NCBI GenBank assembly: GCA_963210315.1
Contig: OY723295.1
Coordinates: forward strand, 343,501 to 407,500
From: Rhynchopus euleeides
Lineage: Eukaryota; Euglenozoa; Diplonemea; Diplonemida; Diplonemidae
DNA length: 64,000 bases
Direction of reading: 5' to 3'
Within the stretch, counting starts at the first letter, position 1. The number at the start of each line of letters is the position of its first letter. Position numbers and translations under genes: made by a program. Below, in pieces: positions 41,751-52,416 of this stretch. The notes under the pieces were generated by a model. The model was not told where the DNA came from and ran no database searches. It saw nothing but the letters and a program-made list of their open reading frames with translations.

Positions 41751-44740
41751 CACCACGGACTAGTCGCCCGGACGACTAGTCGGGACGACGGGTGAAATGA
41801 CGACGGGTGAAACGACGGGTGGCACCCGTCGACTCGACGGGTGGACCCGTCGAGTCGACGGGTGGCACCCGTCGGCACGACGGGTGAACCTGCTGAAACG
41901 ACGGGTGTTCCAGCCATTTCCTGTTGATATGGGCCAATTTCCATTGAAAACTAGGGGAGTACCTTGCATGGCATCAGGTTATTTTTCACGCCGAACTATC
42001 TTCCCTGCACAGACCCACCCCCCCATTACTTTCCATTTACAATTCCTAGTTGGTGAAGGGGCTGCCCACCGGTGGACCACCAGGAGGGGGGTGAGCCATC
42101 CAGGTGGGCAGGGGGCCTGGGGGTGGGGCCTCAAAACAACTCCCTCCCACGACGTCACTCCGCTCTCGAGAACAAACAAAATCACCTACGTACCTGAACT
42201 GCCAAACACCCCCCCCCCCTCACTTACGGGTGCGCGGATCTCATGTGCTCGTCGCGCTTTACAGTGGTTTTAAAGAGCTCGAAACAAACACAGCAACGCT
42301 TTTTCAGCACGCGCGAATGGTGACTGAGGTAGTGCTGGCTCAGTCCCTTCGGTTGTCCGTTTGCCGCACTCCTGGCATGTGACAGTGCAGGTCTGACACG
42401 GCGCGTTGTTTTGTGGCCGATGTGCAGCATCATAATGCGCAAACAGTGCTTCTCTCGTGTGGGCAACTTTGGAGCACACAATGCAGATATGCTGCTGCAC
42501 AGGCACTGTACCGGATGGCGTTGGTTCTGGCACTTCTGGCACATCCTCGCTGTTGCCCCAGGATTTGGACTTGCAGATGCATGCGAGCAGCGTTGCCTTT
42601 GGAGTGGTGTTTTCCGGGTCGCCCAGAAATTGTTGGCCCCATCGCCCCCTTTTTGTGACGTGAGATCCAAGGCCGAGGGACTCGAGTCTCCGCTGCAGTG
42701 CTGCCGTTGCTCCCTTCCAACAAGCGTTCCTCGCAGTGACACGGCGGCAAAGCTTTATCGCGCCGAACTTCAGGAGGGTCGGTTGGTCCAGCAGGCCGCA
42801 CCCCTTGCCTTTGGTCCTCTGCATTTCGAAGAGCAGCAGGTCCCGTTCGGCGGTCTGCTGCGATGTCACCCTCAGGGCATGGCGTTTGGAGACGCCATTC
42901 CCCCTCTCCAGTTCCTCGTCACTCAGGGCGAGGGGGTGTGCATCTTCTGGATCAAACCAGTGGCTCATCGAATATGGATATATGTAACACCACGCCCCTC
43001 GGATGTTCTCCCAGGTGACACCCACTCCAGGACAAACACAAGGATGTGCATTGCGATGAGCGAGAAGATGAACTCTTTCGCGCACTTTCCCTCCTGGTGG
43101 TACTTGATGGGGATGTCGTTGTAGCGGAAATGCACAAGCATTTCCATTACAATACAGAGTAGATGCTGCACCCCTTCGTCTTGGCAATGGTGAGTAAGCG
43201 ACTCAGAACATCTCTGACCTGGTTTCCCGTCATGTTGGAACACGTTGAGCTGCCAAGGACAGCCTTCTGCACGGCAGGTCCATCAGGCAAGATCTCTGCG
43301 AGTATTGCGATGAACCCGTTTATGTCGTGCAGGGGGTGTGATCGTGTACGCTGTGGAGGTGAACACCCCTGCGTACAGGCTCTCAAACCCAGCTTCATGA
43401 AGTTCCTGGATGCTAGCCCTGTGGCAGGCGTGGAGCTGTTTCAACCAGTCATTTCGTGGTGTGGTACAAAACGCGCTCCTGTGCGAAGATGACCCCATCT
43501 TACTAAATGCCGACCACAGCTCAAGATGGTCCCCTGCTACCCTAAGCAGGCGAGCCGAAACATCACGTTCGCCTTTTCGAAAACCCCTCTCTGCACTCTT
43601 GCGATTTGCTTCAGGAAGTTGAACGTGAACCACGTTCTGTACTCATCCTTCTGCTAATCGGCAACTGTCACCAACCGTGTTGCGAAGGCACCGTCGAAAA
43701 TTCCTACGGCCAGCCTGCTCTGCTGGGTCTTCTGTGCCTGTTTCTTCTCCGCCTCGTACAGCTTCACCATAGCTGCAGTGCCGCGGGGCAGGCGTCGGCC
43801 ATCTCCTTGAGCCCTGTCGGGTGGTCCTTCCCGTTGCTCTTCCGGAGGCCCAACCCGACAAACTCGATGTCTGACCCGCTATTGACACGGGCAGCGTACA
43901 TCGTGCGACCCTCCTTCGCGGTCGACTTGCTGATCACCCCACCCCCCAGCTTCTCATACTTTTTGTACAGGGCAAGACTGATGATGGGATCAGTCGACTT
44001 GATGGTAGTATCCGCCAGCTTGCCGAGAAGCTGCTTCAGGGCCATGTGGCTCAACCCATCAGCATCACGCTCGACAACATACGTGTTGATCCAAGCACGT
44101 ACAAACACCGTCATGTCCACAGCGCTGGCGAGGGCCTGCGCTGCAGTACGCTTTGCCGCTGGCATTGATTGGTGTGGCTCGTCTGGGTGGCCTGGGTGGT
44201 GATGATGGTATCTTGGGGTATCTTGGCCTGGGTGGTGATGAGGGTACGGTATCTTGGAGACTGCCTTGTGGGTTGTGCAAGGGTTGGGGGCTGGGGCGAA
44301 AATTTGCCTGGCAGAAAAGTGATCACCTTCATGAAGTAGGTTGCTCTGTCAAACTGACACAGTTTGTCAGAGTCAAGATCCCTCGAACAATGAAAATCCA
44401 CGAGAACAGCCGTCGCACATGCACTTGAGGCCCCATCACCAACTAGGAATTGTAAATGAAAAGTAATGGGGGGTGGGTCTGTGCAGGGAAGATAGTTCGG
44501 CGTGAAAAATAACCTGATGCCATGCAAGGTACTCCCCTAGTTTTCAATGGAAATTGGCCCATATCAACAGGAAATGGCTGGAACACCCGTCGTTTCAGCA
44601 GGTTCACCCGTCGTGCCGACGGGTGGCACCCGTCGACTCGACGGGTCCACCCGTCGAGTCGACGGGTGCCGCCTGTCGAGTTTTCACCCGTCGTCCCGAC
44701 TAGTCGACCCCACCCGTCACTGCCCGACTAGTCCGTGGTG
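41751..44740. mobile_element. Long-terminal-inverted-repeat element 1 (3.0 kb)
   Basis: The tips are CACCACGGACTAGTCG and its inverse. The inverted repeats extend about 300 bp (41751-42060 and 44430-44740). They contain clustered ACCCGTCG/CGACGGGT units and the shared block TTTCCTGTTGATATGGGCCA. The flanks carry a 2-bp duplication, GA (41749-41750, 44741-44742). A second copy (60827-62399) has the same ends and a CA duplication. The interior encodes a broken transposon protein on the minus strand. Tips starting CAC with a 2-bp duplication recall the CMC supergroup, but no superfamily is proven. Confidence 0.85.
42224..44165 (-). pseudogene. Broken transposon protein with C-terminal zinc fingers
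   Basis: Ordered minus-strand segments in changing frames include, from 44165 down: KQLLGKLADTTIKSTDPIIS and RVNSGSDIEFVGLGLRKSNG; then LRVAGDHLELWSAFSKMG and NGFIAILAEILPDGPAVQKA; then a long segment (about 43140-42300) with EDAHPLALSDEELERG. It ends with C2H2-like fingers CIVCSKVAHTREALFAHYDAAH, CQECGKRT and CCVCFELFKTTVKRDEHMRSAH. The same protein, broken differently, is encoded by the second element at 61100-62140. The protein is likely the element's transposase; no DDE motif could be assigned by eye. Confidence 0.6.
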
Positions 44741-46365
44741 GACGCTCTGGCTCGACGGGGCCCCCCCCACGCTGTAAGGCGAAAAAGGGACCTCCCGTTG
44801 TCAAAACTACCCGCTGCAAAGGGAGGGGGGGTCCGGATGTGCGGCGACAGCGGTGTCGCGGACCGATCCCCCCCACCCACCCTCCGCCGCGCCGTCGGCG
44901 TCCCCACCAACACCACCTCCGCTGGGGATCGGGGGTCCCCCTGGGGGTATACCCCAGGGGAGTGTTGCTCGGGAGCCCCTTCACCTCCGGCAGACCAGAC
45001 CCTGCCGGGGTGGAACAGGGCTGGGAGAGCAGCACCGCCCCGCCCCCCTCCTCCCGCACTCCACTTCCGGTTGGGGAGGCGGCGTGAGTGTGGGCGTGCG
45101 GCGAGCTCCGCTGCCGGGGGCATCTCCGAAGGCGGAGGCGCACCCCGCACCCCTCCAGCATCACCGCCCCCACCTCCGGGGCGTGGGCTTGTCGGGGAGA
45201 GGATCAGTATCGGGTTCGGCACTTCCCCTCCTCTCCAGAGGGCTCCCCCGCGACCGGCCCTCGCGGTGCCTCCGCTGCCACCCCCTTCGGGGTCCGGATG
45301 CTGCTGCTGCTGCAGCGGAAGAAGCGGAGGAGGGAGCAGCGGCAGTGGAGCTGCCGGGCTCAGGGTGGGGGCACCTCCAACGCCTCCGCCTCCACCGAGG
45401 CTCGCCTCGATGAGCACCGCCGATGGGGAGGTTGTGTAAACCGAGTTGGGTGTTCTGGCAGCAGGGGTTGCGGCAGCAGCAGCAGCAGCAGCAACATCCA
45501 CACTGCTCGCGGTGATAGCGGGTGACAGGGGGGCTGGGCTCCTCTGCCGAGGATATGCCCCGATCCCACCTCCACCCCCACCCCCCTCCTCCCCCCGGGT
45601 GAGGAAGTCCGACGACACGCCGGAGAGGATGCTCGTCTCAGCAGCCCGATCCATCCCTTGGGGCGGAGGGGGTGGTGCGCCCCCCGCAGCAACCACATCC
45701 GCCGCGCCGATGGTTTGGCTGAGCCTCCCCCTTGCCGCGATGATCTGGCGGCGGTCCTCCTCCAGAAGCCTGAGGTATCCCTCGGTGTCCCTTCTCGCCG
45801 CGAGCTCCAACGCTTCTTTGGAATGTTCGCTTTTCCTGCAGTGGGTGGTTAGCACGTAAACCCCCGCGGAGCATAATGACAGGCCCAGCCCTAAGGCGAT
45901 ATACATCCCCACCAGGGGAATCGAGGTGGCGCTCCCGGTGTCCCCCGGGTTGTAACCCGTCCCCTCGGCGAGATCGGACGGGGCGATAACAGCCTCCGTC
46001 ACGGTAAGGCTGAGGATGGTTGTCCCCACCATATGGGGAGCACCCCCGTGCACCCCATCCGGCGCGACGATGGGCACAGCCGCGGAGGTGGGCAGCGGTG
46101 TGGGCTCTGGGGTGGGCGACGACACAGTCATATCCCCAACGGGAGGCGGAAGGGAAGGTGGCGGGGATGGAGGGCTTGTCGCAGAACCCAGGCATGCAAA
46201 GGCGAGGCAGGCTGTGAGGCGGATGGCATGGAGAAGTGGTCCTGCTTTGGGGTCGCGTCTGGGGTTGAGGGGGGGCGCGTTTCGCCGGAGATGCGGGTCG
46301 GCATCGGGGAGTTGGGTGTGGTGTTGCAGAGATGCGGCGGTGCTGGGGTGTCGCAGGAGCGGCAT
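44741..46365 (-). CDS. Single-pass membrane protein, 5' part of a split gene
   Basis: The frame starts at ATG 46363-46365 and enters the element at 44740, where it stops after three residues (44728-44730). N-terminal residues 44-62 (LLHAIRLTACLAFACLGSA) form a signal-like hydrophobic segment. A Pro/Ser/Thr-rich ectodomain follows, with one membrane span at about 149-172 (IPLVGMYIALGLGLSLCSAG). The tail is long, Gly/Pro/Ala-rich and low in complexity. A charged helix (LELAARRDTEGYLRLLEEDRRQ) follows the membrane. The tail probably continued into the B-box region at 41158-41700. Function unknown; the cytoplasmic zinc-binding tail suggests signalling or protein binding. Confidence 0.6.
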
Positions 46366-48589
46366 GTGTGAGCCCTCAGGGGTGTGTTGGGAAGGGCGGG
46401 GGGGAGGGGGGGTCCAACCGACCCCACCCGCCTACCCCCCCCACCCCACCCCACCCCCCCCGCGGCTTTTCACCGTCGCACGAGACGCATAAAAATCAGG
46501 GAAGTCGGACTGCCTTTATGCCTGCCGCTCCGCTTTGTGATGTGGCGTGCCACACTTCTCAGATCACGCGGGTGTGCGGGAGTGGGGTGTGGGGGAAGGG
46601 TCGGCTGAGGGGTGTGTGTGTGTGCTGTGTGCGTGCGCAACCGACACGGCCTCCACCTGTAGAGGGGAGGGGTCAGGATGTGTGGATGTGGTGATGTGTG
46701 TGAACCCTCTACCAGGGAAAGGCTCTTTTTGAATTAACGTGTGTGGGAGGTGGAGGTGGAGGTGGTGGGGGTAGGGGTAGGGGAGGGGCGGCGGAACCCT
46801 CGTCACTTCAGCCATCCCACGGCGTTGCTCTGCTGCTGCTGCTCGTAGTGGTCGGGTTGTTCGTGTTCGACAGGTTTTTTTTTTGACGAGCATATTTTGC
46901 TTTTCACTTGGAAGGATGGCAGCTCCCACGCGCACATCACACTTTCCCCCCCCACCACCCCTCGACGAGAGGATGTCCCGACACACAGGGGCAAAAAACG
47001 GAGACGAACCCCAGTGCAACATGCGGGGGAGACAACGAAACACGGAGGGGGGGGTAAGGAGGGGGGGGGGGTCAAACCGAGGGACGCCCTCAACACAAAT
47101 AAACACGTTCACGCTTGTTTTTTGGCTTTCTTTTGGTTCCCCATTTGAGAGGGCCCTATCAAAAAAAAGTCACCACTGCGCCCCTCCGTCGCTAAAGAAA
47201 TATACCACGGGCTAACGGAGGGGGTGCAGTCAAAATCGTTCGGCTTTGCAGAGTGTGCACCGGGCAGCTCCTTGGGGTGGTACAACACCAGCGCCACATC
47301 GACTCCTCAGCTGTTTGAGTGTGTCATGTGTCCTCCTAGTGGGATCAGTCCACAAAGAACCCTGCCGGTAGCGGAAAAAAATTAGAAGGGTGGGGGGAGG
47401 AGGTGGGAGAAGGAGCAAATAGCCCCCATGTCACCCCCCCCGCCCCAGCCATCCAGGAACAAAAAACATACCCCAGACAGAAGATAGTTTCGGAAGAAAA
47501 GAGATAATCCCGGTTGTCGAAAGATAAAATAGATGGGGGGTGGGGGTGGGGGGTCAACTAAAAAGGAGAAATGCTGAACGCAGCGCGGATGTGTCGTTTG
47601 TTCTTCTGATCGCGCCGAGCTCGGGGAGGGGGGGGGGGGGGTCATCATGAGTTATCAGGTGGGTCACAGATGTGCGCAACGTTGCTTTTATTTTTGTTTT
47701 TTTTGGAATATTGGTCCCCCAGGCAGGCACGTAGCTTGAAATTGGATTTTCAGATTTTTGCTGGTTCTGCTGGTCTGGGGTATTTTCCGGCGCTTCCCCC
47801 AAAATCCCGTCCTGACCGAACACCGGGTTCTCCGGGGCGCGTCCGGAGGCACGGAGTAGACAGCGCCACCGTGGGTCTTCGCTACGGTGCCGAAACGATG
47901 TGTTGGTGCATTTCCTATGTGTATGCATAGGGAGAAATCGCCGAACTTTGACGAAAACTTGGCGGTAGCGAAGAACCCCACAGTCGCATATTGACAAACA
48001 CAAGCCACAGGGGGGTCTGGGGGGCGGAGCCCCCCAGCCGCCGGAGGCCACGGTAGTGAACATCTGTTCCTTCCGGGCTGGACACGGCGTGGATCTCTCC
48101 GACATCAGGTCGGAACCCAGTCCTGCGCGGGAAGCAGTCATCGGGAGCCGAAATCCTCGTGGTTCGGGCCTGCTGCAGGGTACATCTTCGGCCTGGTGTG
48201 AGGGAAAACTCCCCCACCAAAAAAAAATTCTGGGGTTTCCCGGATTTATACTTTTTTTTTTTTTTTTTCCCCCAGACCAGCAACATAGGCAACTGCTGGT
48301 CTCGAGACCAGCTGGACCCCCCAAGCTACATGCCTGCCCCCAGGGCTCGGGAGGGAAGACCGGAACGAGGAAGAGAGAATGGATGATCGTCATCACGTCA
48401 GGTGTCACAGTCACACGAGTCTTCCGCCAGACAGTTTCGCCCCACTAAGGCCTCTGGGAGGCACACAGACTTATATGGCATTGTCGTTTCCGTTGCGGAC
48501 CCTGCTCGGAAGCAGGGCTTCACATCTGCCCAGTGTGAAACTCGTTCGTTTCATTGTTCTCGTTGAATTGTGCATCGCATGTCCAGCTC
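46366..48589. other. Intergenic region with diverged repeats
   Basis: It contains poly-C/CCCCACC tracts (46430-46460), a G-run near 47627-47641, a diverged inverted copy of the GGGGGTCTTCGC MITE (about 47872-47983) and one inverted GC-hairpin repeat (48010-48062). Sequence resembling the interior of the hAT-like element follows (48190-48275). No gene is recognised. Confidence 0.55.
47872..47983. mobile_element. Diverged MITE of the GGGGGTCTTCGC family, inverted
   Basis: The ends GTGGGTCTTCGCTAC and GTAGCGAAGAACCCCAC are inverted repeats. The interior has GGTGCATTTCCT and GAACTTTGACGAAAACTT, the reverse complement of the blocks seen in the 108-bp copies. A flanking duplication is not clear. 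Confidence 0.55.
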
Positions 48590-49825
48590 TTACAGGCCGT
48601 CCAGCGACTTCTTCAGGGCGCGGATCAGGTCGGCGGCGTCCTCAATCCCGACGGACACGCGGATGAACCCGTCGTTGATGCCCAGCTTCTCACGGTCCTC
48701 CTTCAGCATGTTGGCGTGCGTCATGACAGCCGGGCACGTGATGATGGACTCCGTGGCGCCCAGGTTCTCGCACAGCGACCAGGGGCGCTGGCAGGTGTCC
48801 ATGATCTTGGTGCCAGAGGCCACGCCCCCCTTCACCTCGAACCACAGCATACCGCCGTGCAGGCCGTCGCGGTGGATCTTGTCGGCAAGCGCCTTCTGGG
48901 GGAAGCTCTTCAGGCCGGGGTACATCACCTTCGCCACCTTGGGGTGGGTCTCCAGGAACTCGGCAACCTTCTGCGCGTTGGCGCTCTGCTGGCGGATACG
49001 CAGGGCCAGGGTCTTCGACGCCTGCAGCTGCAGGTACGCCGTCCAGGGGGCCATGATGTTGCCGTGGATGTTCTGGATCAGGCCGATCTTCTCGCCCCAC
49101 GCCTTGTCCTTGTACACGATACCACCGCCCACAGTCATGTTGTGCCCGTCGATGTACTTCGTCGACGAGAAGCACACGAAGTCCGCACCGTGGTCCTGGA
49201 TGGGGCGCAGGATGATCGGGGTGGCGAAGGTGCTGTCCACAGCGTGCAGCAGCTTGTGCTTCTTGGCCAGCGCCGTCACGGCGGTCAGGTCCGTCAGCGT
49301 CAGCACGGGGTTGGCCGGCGTCTCGGAGAAGATCAGCTTGGTGTTGGGCTTGATGGCCTTCTCCACCACCTTCAGGTCGGTGAAGTCGCAGAAGGTGAAC
49401 TCCACGTTGTAGCGCTCGGAGAAGAGCACACGTGCGGCACGGTTGGTCCCGCCGTACGAGCACTCCGTGATGACGCAGTGGTCGCCCGACTTCAGCGTCG
49501 CCGTCAGCAGCGACACGGTGGCGGCCATGCCCGTGGAGAACATCAGGCAGCCCTCACCACCCTCGAGGGCGGCAACGCGCTCACCCAGCGCCTCCACGGT
49601 CGGGTTGCGCGTGCGGCTGTACGAGTACCCCTTCGACAGGTACCCGGACACGCTGGGCTGCACGTACGTCGTGCTCTGGTGCACGGGGGTCAGGATCCCA
49701 CCGGTCTGGGGGTCGGGCACCACACCGGAGTGCACCGCCACGGTCTCCTGGCCGAGCTCGCCATCAACCCAGCTCCCGGCCTTGCCGGCCTCCACGTTGA
49801 ACGTCGGCTTGAAGAACTCCGGCAT
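48590..49825 (-). CDS. Cystathionine gamma-lyase-type PLP enzyme, copy A
   Basis: Intron-free 411-residue frame starting at ATG 49823-49825. It belongs to the Cys/Met-metabolism PLP-dependent family (fold type I). The PLP lysine is K223 in SSTKYIDGHN. Other family marks are the N-terminal YSRTRNPTVEALG, the FSTGMAA phosphate loop, the active-site Tyr in SYGGTNR (about 124), and the DSTFATP segment with the PLP-binding Asp (197). The YGGTNR form, lacking the Cys two residues after Tyr, favours cystathionine gamma-lyase over methionine gamma-lyase, but the substrate is uncertain. It would act in transsulfuration, making cysteine, in the cytosol. Copy B at 51181-52416 encodes an identical protein. 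Confidence 0.88.
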   Translation of the reverse strand: MPEFFKPTFNVEAGKAGSWVDGELGQETVAVHSGVVPDPQTGGILTPVHQSTTYVQPSVSGYLSKGYSYSRTRNPTVEALGERVAALEGGEGCLMFSTGMAATVSLLTATLKSGDHCVITECSYGGTNRAARVLFSERYNVEFTFCDFTDLKVVEKAIKPNTKLIFSETPANPVLTLTDLTAVTALAKKHKLLHAVDSTFATPIILRPIQDHGADFVCFSSTKYIDGHNMTVGGGIVYKDKAWGEKIGLIQNIHGNIMAPWTAYLQLQASKTLALRIRQQSANAQKVAEFLETHPKVAKVMYPGLKSFPQKALADKIHRDGLHGGMLWFEVKGGVASGTKIMDTCQRPWSLCENLGATESIITCPAVMTHANMLKEDREKLGINDGFIRVSVGIEDAADLIRALKKSLDGL

Positions 49826-51180
49826 TGTTGCTGTTTGTCGGACGATACCTGCGGTGTTCGGTGTGGGGCCCCCTCCAACCACACGACACATGCGACACCC
49901 CCCCCCCCCCCCACCTCCGCTTCCCGGAACCACAACACCTGCACACCCCCCACCAACCAGACGCAGCATCACAAGGGTGTGGGTGGATGGGGTTGGGGTT
50001 GGGGTGCACCTCTGCCCTTCGTGCGATAGGCACCCTTGAACCATCCAACATGCACAGCTGGGATGGACCTTTTCCGGCACCCCAACAGACACTCACACGC
50101 GAAGAAACTCTTTTTTTTGGCGCAGTGTCGGCCGGCAGCATGAGACAGCCCTTGACGCTTGCAAAGCACGACACTGCCCACCCACAGCACACACGCCCAG
50201 AAGCGTGTGATATCGTTCGAGATGGCTTCAATTCAACCCCGCCTCCTCTCCCCATCCCACACACACACACACGTGAATCTGAATCTTTTTGTTACAGTGC
50301 CAATCACACCGAGCAGTTGCTCCTGCTATGTGATACCCACTGTACACACGGGGTGAATGGGACTTCGTCTCTGCGCTTTACTAACGTTCCGCTTCATTTT
50401 TTCACATTCACACACAACACCCCTCCCACACACACCCGCCCCCACCCAACCCAGCCCTGCGACGCACATGCGTTCCCTGGAACCAAGCCCATGAAGAAAG
50501 GAGTCGCTTTGGTTAGGAAGCCGTCGGCCGAATTCTGGGAAGGCGGGGGGGGGGGGTGCAAGCACCCCCCCCCCCCCCCCCAAATTTTGCTGCAGGTTGC
50601 GGGAGCAGCTGTCCACACGAGAGGAGGTGGCGCGCTGAAACCGTTTCGCGACCTGCTTGAAATCACCCTCCCCGTCCCCAGTACCCCCCACCTCGTTCAC
50701 GATTTGCGCGTTGTGTCGGGCGGGAGGAGGGCGGTGGGTGGGGAACTCGCTTGTTTCTTGAAAACGTGTTGCAGCACCAGCAGTGTACAGCAAACTCCGA
50801 TGGAGAAGGCCCACTGGAGGAGGGGCTGCACCTGGGAGTGCTGTGTCGTTTCAAGGAAAACGTTTGGTTTTGTTTTGTGTCGATTTTTCGATGCGCCCCC
50901 CCCCCCCCCGCAACGGGGGTGGCTTGCCGCATCCACGGCGGGCAGGAACAGGGGTTGTTCAAGCAACGTTTTGTGTGTTGGCATCGTCTTCACTTCGGAG
51001 GAAACAAAAACAACGGGGGAAGGCAACAACGTTCAAAAGAGGGGGGGGGGGGGAAGGGTCCGGTTTGAGAGAATTCGAAAATCGGATCAGGAAGTGGACC
51101 AAAAAAGAAAGGGGTGTGGCTGAGAGCAGGCACACAGGGTGTGGGAGGGTGTCTGGAGGTGTGTATCGCATGTCCAGCTC
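49826..51180. other. Intergenic region between the two gamma-lyase copies
   Basis: No gene is seen. It holds C/G homopolymer tracts (49899-49912, 50547-50557, 50569-50581, 50898-50909, 51041-51052) and CACACA runs. The last dozen bases downstream of copy B (ATCGCATGTCCAGCTC) also precede copy A. Confidence 0.5.
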
Positions 51181-52416
51181 TTACAGGCCGTCCAGCGACT
51201 TCTTCAGGGCGCGGATCAGGTCGGCGGCGTCCTCAATCCCGACGGACACGCGGATGAACCCGTCGTTGATGCCCAGCTTCTCACGGTCCTCCTTCAGCAT
51301 GTTGGCGTGCGTCATGACAGCCGGGCACGTGATGATGGACTCCGTGGCGCCCAGGTTCTCGCACAGCGACCAGGGGCGCTGGCAGGTGTCCATGATCTTG
51401 GTGCCAGAGGCCACGCCCCCCTTCACCTCGAACCACAGCATACCGCCGTGCAGGCCGTCGCGGTGGATCTTGTCGGCAAGCGCCTTCTGGGGGAAGCTCT
51501 TCAGGCCGGGGTACATCACCTTCGCCACCTTGGGGTGGGTCTCCAGGAACTCGGCAACCTTCTGCGCGTTGGCGCTCTGCTGGCGGATACGCAGGGCCAG
51601 GGTCTTCGACGCCTGCAGCTGCAGGTACGCCGTCCAGGGGGCCATGATGTTGCCGTGGATGTTCTGGATCAGGCCGATCTTCTCACCCCACGCCTTGTCC
51701 TTGTACACGATACCACCGCCCACAGTCATGTTGTGCCCGTCGATGTACTTCGTCGACGAGAAGCACACGAAGTCCGCACCGTGGTCCTGGATGGGGCGCA
51801 GGATGATCGGGGTGGCGAAGGTGCTGTCCACAGCGTGCAGCAGCTTGTGCTTCTTGGCCAGCGCCGTCACGGCGGTCAGGTCCGTCAGCGTCAGCACGGG
51901 GTTGGCCGGCGTCTCAGAGAAGATCAGCTTGGTGTTGGGCTTGATGGCCTTCTCCACCACCTTCAGGTCGGTGAAGTCGCAGAAGGTGAACTCCACGTTG
52001 TAGCGCTCGGAGAAGAGCACACGTGCGGCACGGTTGGTCCCGCCGTACGAGCACTCCGTGATGACGCAGTGGTCGCCCGACTTCAGCGTCGCCGTCAGCA
52101 GCGACACGGTGGCGGCCATGCCCGTGGAGAACATCAGGCAGCCCTCACCACCCTCGAGGGCGGCAACGCGCTCACCCAGCGCCTCCACGGTCGGGTTGCG
52201 CGTGCGGCTGTACGAGTACCCCTTCGACAGGTACCCGGACACGCTGGGCTGCACGTACGTCGTGCTCTGGTGCACGGGGGTCAGGATCCCACCGGTCTGG
52301 GGGTCGGGCACCACACCGGAGTGCACCGCCACGGTCTCCTGGCCGAGCTCGCCATCAACCCAGCTCCCGGCCTTGCCGGCCTCCACGTTGAACGTCGGCT
52401 TGAAGAACTCCGGCAT
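51181..52416 (-). CDS. Cystathionine gamma-lyase-type PLP enzyme, copy B
   Basis: Same length and same protein as copy A. At least two synonymous differences are visible (CTCACCCC at 51682-51689 for CTCGCCCC, and TCTCAGAGAAG near 51911 for TCTCGGAGAAG). Similarity runs from about 15 bp beyond the stop to the start codon and ends within a few bases upstream (AACAATG in both, then different). The two copies are in tandem, same strand, 1.36 kb apart. High expression or dosage is a possible reason for keeping both. Confidence 0.88.
   Translation of the reverse strand: MPEFFKPTFNVEAGKAGSWVDGELGQETVAVHSGVVPDPQTGGILTPVHQSTTYVQPSVSGYLSKGYSYSRTRNPTVEALGERVAALEGGEGCLMFSTGMAATVSLLTATLKSGDHCVITECSYGGTNRAARVLFSERYNVEFTFCDFTDLKVVEKAIKPNTKLIFSETPANPVLTLTDLTAVTALAKKHKLLHAVDSTFATPIILRPIQDHGADFVCFSSTKYIDGHNMTVGGGIVYKDKAWGEKIGLIQNIHGNIMAPWTAYLQLQASKTLALRIRQQSANAQKVAEFLETHPKVAKVMYPGLKSFPQKALADKIHRDGLHGGMLWFEVKGGVASGTKIMDTCQRPWSLCENLGATESIITCPAVMTHANMLKEDREKLGINDGFIRVSVGIEDAADLIRALKKSLDGL

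Noticed and set aside
49826..50092. Upstream in-frame extension of gamma-lyase copy A (89 codons)
   Set aside because: Copy B lacks it, the sequence is low-complexity, and the family's N-terminus begins at the ATG at 49825.
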